From Litsea cubeba (Eukaryota > Streptophyta > Magnoliopsida > Laurales > Lauraceae), in NCBI GenBank assembly GCA_012931725.1, contig CM022952.1:59287772-59351771 (forward strand): DNA of 64,000 bases. Reading direction: 5' to 3'. Under the pieces are notes generated by a model. The model saw only the letters and a list, made by a program, of their open reading frames with translations, had not been told where the DNA came from and did not search any database. This document shows positions 57,182 through 64,000 of this stretch, in pieces. Each line of letters begins with the position of its first letter. The first letter of the stretch is position 1. The position numbers and the translations under genes are program-made.

Positions 57182-59366
57182 AATGTTAATGATGTGAATT
57201 AAATCAATCCATTAAAATTTTTGCAAATGCACAGTTATTTTGTTGAGATAGTGGCAATTACAGGTCGATCCCACAGGGAGCACTACTGAGTTAAAATTTA
57301 AATCTGATTTTTTTAAAATCAAAGATTAATGAATAATTGAGATATAAGAAAATATAGAAAAATTCATAAACAAACGAATCAAATATATAAAAAAAATAGA
57401 TCGGAGCATCTAGAATCCACTAAGCAAGATAATTAATCCATCATGCAATTATTCTACTATTTGTCTCAAAACAACTCAGATCAGAAACAAATCAATGTTT
57501 CGGATCCGGAGGATTTGTCTTTTGCAAAATCCAGATTTTAATAAAAAGAATAAGATCACAACCCAAGACCTCCTTCACCTCATAAAAGAATGAAAAATCA
57601 TAAGCATGACTCATCAAATTAAGCATAAACTATCAAAGGATCTCAACCCTAAGCATAATCTATCAAAATAAGTATAAATTATCAAACTATTTTCATTAGA
57701 AATCAAAATAGAGGCTGCCTAAGGCATGAAGACAGATCCATTATTCTAATAGAGCATGAATTTAGAAGAGACAAGAAAGTAAATAGAAAAATCATATAGA
57801 TTAAATTAAAGATCTACTTAGCTTCATCTATGTGCTCTAATCCAGAAATCTAGCCAGCCATTGAAAAGAACTCCATAAGTAATTTCATTAATAGCATCTC
57901 CTTGTACAATGGTCTCTCAGAAATCTCTCTTCTAAACATCCTAATTTCTGAAACAGGGCTTCAGAATATCCAAAAATAATTCTTAAATTCTATTAATTTG
58001 GAAAAAAAATGAGAGAGAATAATGGTGGACGTCCCAGGGAGGGAGTGTCTCTTGTATGCTTCCTTTTGGTTCCTATTATAACTCCGGTTATCTTACAAAT
58101 ACATTGAATATAGATACCTTCTCTGCAAATTTGATTTATCTTCATTGATAAGGTATATCTCTTATCTTGTTTGAATTTGAATGAGGTGGAAGCTTCTGAA
58201 AACCTCTGGATGGCTTGGCTAATCTTCAGATGGGGTCCCACAAGGGATGTGCAGCAATTGATTATCAACAGTGTGGATTTAATTGCAATCTCGTCTAAAA
58301 ATGAACATAAAAATCTCCAGGCCCATAACTTTGTCAATTTAGCTTTGATTTATATATTCTTGGGCTCTACGGATATCTACTCTGAATAAGCTTTCCAACG
58401 GTAGGTAAATTTCATCGATCCGACGGTTGGATTGAAAGTTATGGCCATTTGAAGATGAATTATCCTGAGAAAAACGGGATTAACTTTTGAAATTTGATTT
58501 GCAAAGGATTTTTTCTCTGCACAACTCTTATTTTCCAAAGGAGATCAAATGTGGATGATTCAAACTCTTCTTCTTTTATTCCAATCATAATTGTACTCTT
58601 TGAATTATCCATTAATAATTTCAAATCTGTAACTACTGCGGACCTTGCCATGTAGGACATTTCATCTGCTTGAATAGTGGGTCCTATGAGAAGTCTTATG
58701 TTGTAGTTAGGACTCTTCAACTGACATGATAAGTGGACCCTTCCTTTGATTGATATTCACATGGCATGTGTGTGGGGTCCACGTGGTGAGTTCTTCTTTT
58801 CAAACTTCTATTCAGCAATGCAGGGCCCATGGTGACTATGTGTACGCTTGAAAGTGGGTTCCATGACAGAGGATTGCAATTCTCGTTTTCTGCACATTTT
58901 AATTCAATACATCAAATACTGAAGAGCCCATATTGAAGCGGGACCCATCCGGACAAAGTCCTACTCCAACTGGGACTTTTCGAAGAAAATTTGCAAAACA
59001 TTCTAAATTAATGCAGAAAATGTATGAAAAGTATGAAAATTCAGGTTTCTAGGTGAAAATACATGAAATGATGGAATTAGATGAAGAATGACGCTATTCA
59101 CCTAATTAAACCCCTAGTTCATTATAAAATGATGCGTAAATGTGGGTGTGGAGACATTAAATCCTCCCCCACTAGAAAAGAATTTGGTCCCCGAAATTCC
59201 CTAGCAATAACAAAAGGGAAGAGACAAGGAGAATCTCCCCCACTAGAAGAAAAACAAGTCCGAATCCGACAAAACGACATCTAGTCAAAACAAGATCGTA
59301 AATCTAACGATTTCTCACCACACGTCTTAAAGTTCCTAGAGTGTTTTATTTCCTAGAAACCTGCCC
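57182..59366. other. Interior of the LARD-like element, non-coding, probably composite
   Basis: No coding region is seen. Near the primer site two CTAGTGGGGGAG-type tracts (minus strand, about 59161-59175 and 59235-59250) and GGGAATTTCGGGGACC resemble the polypurine region that normally ends a gypsy interior. The remaining 57182-59150 occupies the place of the missing LTR start and shows no similarity to it. GGTCGATCCCACAGGGAG (about 57264) and TCGATCCGACGGTTGGATTG (about 58415) look like parts of other LTRs. A nested insertion plus deletion is likely. Confidence 0.5.
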
Positions 59367-59378
59367 GCTCTGATACCA
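59367..59378 (-). promoter_or_regulatory. Primer-binding site (initiator tRNA-Met) of the LARD-like element
   Basis: Minus-strand TGGTATCAGAGC lies three bases from the LTR end (...GATCGTGACA, 59382). This is the standard plant initiator-Met primer site and fixes the element's orientation and the inner LTR border. Confidence 0.92.
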
Positions 59379-60524
59379 ATCTGTCACGATCCCAAACCCG
59401 AGGGGCCGTGAAAATGAGAGTTAAGTAGTGATTATGTTTCTCCCAAGATCCGCGTGTATGAGGATAACACGTTCCAAAACATCTTGAATATTTTTGGGGA
59501 ACCTTTCGTGGCGTTGCGACCCGAAGTCCATGGCCATTGGATTCCGTGTCACACTCAATCACTAACATATTGTTATCATATCAATGAACATATCAGACTG
59601 GAACCAACCATTATAACAAAATGCAGAGCGGACAATAACTGGATATTATATTCCCATATATATTCAAGTTACAAATAACAATGTGTATTAATTACAATCC
59701 CGAGAAAAAGGCCTAATAAAAGCCATATAAAAACAAGCTAATAATCACTACCCGATATGTGACGTAGCTCCGATGTCAAGCTCAATGTCTACACGACATA
59801 GCCGACAAAACAACCTGCGAGCTCAGGGCTCCATAGCCAAAACATGCACTCAACTCGGGCAAGAAATCTGAACCTGAGTACCAAAGTAGTGGGTCAGACA
59901 CGACGGTCTAGCAGGCGGGTGAAAAGATAGATAATAAACATATACTGAAGAATAAAACATGTAATAAATCATGCTATTTGATCAGAAGCTGTACATAATT
60001 AAAATGCATAGAAAATCATGAATATTTAACACATTCGTGTATTCATATTAAAACAGTTTAAAACATGAATATTTGACGAAACGTGTACTCATTTAAATCA
60101 TGTAAAAACATGTATATTTGGCAAGTCGGGAATTCCATGTGAAAAGACATAGCAATAGTTTTAAACAATGATACCTAGGGGAATACATTGAAACCTGTAT
60201 AAATCATGAATTTCATAAAAGAAGAATACATCATTTATAAGAGATACATATGCGATAAAATCATGTAAAGGTACCAATGATTCGGGAACTAACAAGATGG
60301 CAACCACACAAAGCTAAATCCTCTCTCACAAAAGTGATGAGAGCAGATCGGGACATTGACCTCAGTCACACGAGGTGAGGAGAGTCAACGTCGTTGACCT
60401 CAGTCACACGAGGTGAGGTGAGTCAACGATTTTATACAATAAATACATATAATACTCTGCGGGACCACCGTAGCGAACCGGGTATATCGGGGCGAAGCGG
60501 GAACCATTCTGCAGCTGGTATAAC

Positions 60525-60545
60525 GGGGGGGGGGGGGGGGGGGGG
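60525..60545. repeat. Run of 21 G replacing ordinary sequence
   Basis: The left LTR reads TAACGGGAGGGGATCTCC at the homologous place (about 55385-55402). Here GGGAGGGG has become 21 G. The left copy has its own run at a different nearby place. Confidence 0.9.
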
Positions 60546-61042
60546 ATCTCCAAATCGGTGGATCAAACCGATAAGGTCATCCAAGCTTAGTGGTGCCGAT
60601 TCATAGGTCACATGCGAGAAATCAAAACAACGAATACATATAACGGGACGGGGTGCCCATAGGCACAAAAGCACATCAATATCGGGACTGCCATATACGG
60701 GCTAGCAATATGCTAAAACATAAATTTCAATACCTTCGGGGCAAGTCTATTCATAAAACATGAGATTTAAAGTGTACAAGTGAAATTCGGGTCAAAATAT
60801 AACATGAATGGATTTCCAATCTTCTCCTGGCTAAGTGTTGTAGGTGCAAGATTTGAATCAACGTAAATATGGTCTCGTTTGTCAATTTAATATTTATTTG
60901 GTACTCCATAAGAATTAGAGACAACCCGGGACCTTACGCACATTGACAAGTCTACAAGACCTTTAACAAGAATAGGATGATGGGGTTAAACCTTCAGTAT
61001 GGTTCCACATATTCCTCCAAAAGAAACCGGGAAGAAGATGGC

Positions 61043-61340
61043 TGTCGGTTAGCTCCTCGGCTGATGTCGGTCAGCCGACAGGGCTATGCCGGTCAGCCGA
61101 CAGAGCTATGTCGGTCAGCCAACTCTACAGTATCAGAGACTTTTCAGAAAATGCACCTCTCTGGAAATGGAGCCGAGAGTCTGTCGGTTGGCTATCGGTC
61201 GACCGACATGGGGATGTCGGTCAGCCGACAATTGACCTACAGAAATTCTGGCAGATTGCAGCTCTCTGGAAATGGAGCCGACGGGTTGTCGGTTGGCTGT
61301 CGGTTGACCGACATGGGGATGTCGGTCAGCCGACAGCTAA
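61043..61340. repeat. GTCGGTCAGCCGAC palindrome cluster, right LTR
   Basis: The same cluster as in the left LTR, with one extra unit (GGTCAGCCGACAGAGCTATG at about 61090). Perfect TGTCGGTCAGCCGACA copies lie at about 61065, 61215 and 61320. Confidence 0.85.
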
Positions 61341-62920
61341 CCTACAACGAACCGACGCTGCACAGTTAGTTCCGTTCCAAGTCAGATTTTTACATTTTTC
61401 TTCCCCTTCTTCCATTCCATCCTTCTATACATTGAATACCTCTTTTTCACAACTTTGGAGGTTTCAAGGCCTCATTAAATCTCCATGAAATCCATCATCC
61501 AAACCTCCCAAAACATCCATAAAAGGAATCCAACCTCTTCATCCCAAATCACATTCAACCAAAGGAAATCCATCACATGTAATAATTCAAAATTAATACG
61601 ATCAAAATGTCATTTTCAAGAGAGTAATATGCTAGAAGGTGTACTAATGAGTGTCTTTCAATTCTCAATAAAAAGTATGATGAGAAGCAAAGCTTAACTA
61701 ATGAAAATCATTAATAAAGGCTCAGCATTTGCATAAAAAACATGATTAATGAAAATGAATCATTTCATCCACTTGCCTTAGGTCCAAAGCTAGTAAATCA
61801 ACCTTTAATCACTTTCAAGACAAGAAATCACAACCTATGCAAAAACCCCAAAAAACAAGCCCTAAAATGTCAAAACCAAGAAATACAAAGAGAAAGCTTT
61901 CAATAATGGAGATGGAGAGTCGCATGGGCTAGGAAAACACATATCTAGGAGATGGAGAGAATCGCTTACATGGAAGACCTTCAAATAGACAAGGCTAGCT
62001 TAATGGAAATCTTGAAAAGATTAGTTTTCTTCAAAAATGGTGTCAAACAAGAGAGGAAATGAAGGGGAAGAAGTTGTCGGAGTTCCCTCGTCGGATTGGT
62101 GGCTTAGAGGCTCCATTTGAGCAAGAGAAATGGAAGAAAAGGAAAACGAACAGCCGCTGGTACTGTAGCTGGGAGTTGCAGTTGATGGAGAGTGGGAAAT
62201 GAGGGAGAATGAGAAGCTTGTGCTTTTTATAATGGGTGGGTGTGGGGTCCACACTTAAGTAAAACTTGCAATGGAGATTAGAGGGCCTTCTAAACCTCAG
62301 ATCAAGAAACTTAAAACATGAAAAGTGTCCGGCACAAAATTATCTTTCGAACAAGGGGAATATTGACATACTTTCCGGGCCACAGAAAAAGTCAATTGTT
62401 TGGTCAAAGGGATCAAAATAATGGAAAATTTGAGATTTCAAGGGTTAAAACATTCATTTCTGGGCCTCGGATACGATCGACAAAGAAGAGAGAAATTTTT
62501 TTCATAAAATCTAGTTTCCAAAGAGTATATAATTGGCAAGGTTCTAAGATCTCGAAATTTGGGGCCAGATTTAGTGTAAAAAGACTGATTTTGCCCCGAG
62601 GGCTGGAAAAACTGATTTTCGGAATCTCAAATGGGTACGGAGTGAACACGAAAGTGTTAGGGAATGACGAGATTAGTCAAATGGAGCTAAAATGGAAATT
62701 TTTAGAAATCAAAGAGAATTTCTCCACAATGACCACACAAAATAAATAGGACCCTACGGTCACTGTCTAGGTTCACTGGCTCTCAAAACTTCCCAAAATC
62801 AAAGAAAATATAATCAAACTCAGAAATTCGATCAAACAACCGGTAAACCCACTGAGAAAACAATTCCATGATTAAAAGCACGCTAAACCAGGAAATCTAG
62901 GGTCGGGTTCTCACAGGTTG

Positions 62921-64000
62921 GTCCTCGAACGGTGGTTTGATAGTCCCACAAAGCTTCAGACATTTTGTCGCTCCAGTCTCTTTTGTGATTAGAGACCATT
63001 TTCTTGAGGATTTTACAGAGTGTCTTGTTGAAGGCTTCTGCTAATCCGTTTGCTGCCGGATTGTATGGAGTCGAAGGACAGCTTTGGATTTTGTATTTGT
63101 TACAGAACCTGTAGAATTGATGATCCCGGAATTGTGGTCCGTTATCATGGACGAATCTTTTAGGTATGCCGAAATGACAAACGATGTTGGTGCGCATGAA
63201 CTGAAGGACTGATGATGTCTTCATTTCGTTGAGCGTAAATGCTTCTGACCACTTGGAGAAATAATCCGTAGCGGCGAAGATGAAGCGATGACCTTTGCTT
63301 GAAGGGGGAGAAATATGACCTATGATGTCCATACCCCAGGCTTCGAAAGGCCATGAGATCGCTGTAGGATGTAGCCATTCTGGAGGCATGTGAACATAAT
63401 CTCCATGAACTTGGCATTGTGTCAGCTACCATGGTAAGCCAATAATAACCTAACCTTTTTATCTGATCATGGAGCTTAGGGCCAGCCTGATGGGCTCCAC
63501 AAAGACCAGCATGCACTTCTTTGAGTGTTTCTTCAGCCTCTTGTTATGACAAGTAGTTTAGAAGTACTCCGTTGAAGGATTTCCTGTAAAGGATTTTTGA
63601 AGGAATATCCAAATGAAAGTTTGGGGCTCGCCTTTGAACACTTACCTGTTCTTTTGGATCTTCAGGTAGGAATCCGAACATAGTGTAATCAATGATCGGA
63701 TCCCTCCAGTCGCCGATTGAAGGTCTAAGGATAGAGATCCGATTTCCAACCACTTGGTGGCACTCAGCAACTGTTTGGTGTGTGTTAAGAGGAGGGAGGA
63801 TCCTTCTCTCGCACATTGTGTTTTGTAAGTTTTCCCCTTCCTAGATTGCATTAGATGCGGCAAGTCTGGCCACGGCATCTGCACGGATGTTTTCACCTTT
63901 ACGGATGTGGGTGATGTGATAGATGTCAAACCTCTGCAGAAGCGATTGCGCCTTGTTGTAGTAAGGAAGCAGATCAGGCTTCTTGACTTTAAATTTTAGA
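62921..64000 (-). pseudogene. Tat element 3 (right copy) pol: end of second RNase H and integrase core
   Basis: The sequence runs off the window. On the minus strand: end of the archaeal-type RNase H (HITHIRKGENIRADAVARLA with a stop near 63845), linker (WRDPIIDYTMFGFLPEDP, ILYRKSFNGVLL), zinc-binding region (HAGLCGAHQAGPKLH, then a damaged Cys-Cys part near 63440), and core with D in WGMDIIGH, D in FVHDNGPQF and E in AANGLAEAFNK. Frames change near 63540 and 63400. It ends at the GGTTG target of the LARD-like insertion and continues at 54212. Confidence 0.85.

Larger units (their letters stand above)
54213..62915 (-). mobile_element. Non-coding long-LTR retrotransposon (LARD-like), inserted in Tat integrase
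   Basis: Its ends are TGTCACGACCCC (54213) and GGGTTCTCACA (62915). The five bases GGTTG stand on both sides (54208-54212 and 62916-62920), a target-site duplication. The primer site shows that it lies on the minus strand. Left and right copies share about 2970 bp, including the inner end next to the primer site. The interior has no gag or pol. Such large derivatives depend on enzymes from other elements. Removing it and one GGTTG rejoins the Tat integrase in frame. Confidence 0.9.
59382..62915 (-). repeat. 5' LTR of the LARD-like element
   Basis: 3534 bp, on the minus strand from TGTGAGAACCCGACCC (62915) to GGGATCGTGACA (59382), next to the primer site. The 565 bp at 62351-62915 have no counterpart in the left LTR. 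It carries its own GTCGGT palindromes (61043-61340), TATA box (62223-62231) and a 21-G run (60525-60545). Confidence 0.88.

Noticed and set aside
59367..59378. Possible tRNA gene at TGGTATCAGAGC
   Set aside because: Only the 12-base primer site is present. No cloverleaf or flanking tRNA sequence is seen.
55228..60674. Open frames with poly-Pro or poly-Gly stretches
   Set aside because: The stretches are translations of the G homopolymers inside non-coding LTRs.

Overview
This window is repeat-dense nuclear DNA from a flowering plant. Almost everything recognisable is a plant transposable element: Ty3/gypsy elements of the Tat type with two RNase H domains, a Ty1/copia element of the SIRE type, En/Spm (CACTA) transposons and Tourist-like MITEs. 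The captured gene pieces (eIF3b, chloroplast Cpn20, a kelch-repeat gene, a membrane-protein exon) are plant-type with GT-AG introns. The clade cannot be fixed from this sequence. I see no intact host gene, no RNA gene and no bacterial-type system.

Layout. 1-7485: the 3' part of Tat element 1 on the + strand, with broken pol, a 79-bp tandem array, an antisense extra gene, a polypurine tract and the 3' LTR. 7486-9596: unassigned sequence with a 30-G run. 9597-20621: Tat element 2 on the - strand, with 5' LTR, primer site, gag stub, a long open pol frame and a 62-bp array. It is split by a 5'-truncated CACTA element at 10599-15956 that still carries its transposase-end gene and its second gene. 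20622-24691: unassigned sequence and a polypurine block ending at another CACTA terminus. That terminus cut an older CACTA element, whose remnants run to about 27.3 kb.

28.4-32.5 kb: eIF3b gene debris, the first block of a 171-bp satellite and one exon of a membrane protein. 32452-37127: about 28 monomers of the satellite with higher-order structure. 37128-39605: a CACTA terminus with hairpin repeats, three MITEs, a lone inverted satellite monomer and more CACTA-like end sequence. 39.6-42 kb: a pyrimidine-rich leader followed by Cpn20 and kelch-gene pieces. 42-46 kb: a SIRE-type copia pol and its LTR.

46.8-64 kb: two convergent Tat elements of a third family. The left one (+) carries an antisense plant-mobile-domain gene. 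The right one (-) is interrupted in its integrase by an 8.7-kb non-coding LTR element (54213-62915) with a GGTTG target duplication, an initiator-Met primer site and very long unequal LTRs.

The genes do not form a host pathway. They are layers of insertion. The recurring theme is the Tat architecture: pol, then a fast-evolving tandem array, then an extra gene read from the opposite strand, with a TATA-like box where its promoter should be. Nothing here can be claimed as a wholly new system. The best leads are the satellite's higher-order pattern, the paired antisense genes, the homopolymer-G replacements and a palindrome shared by two unrelated LTR families.
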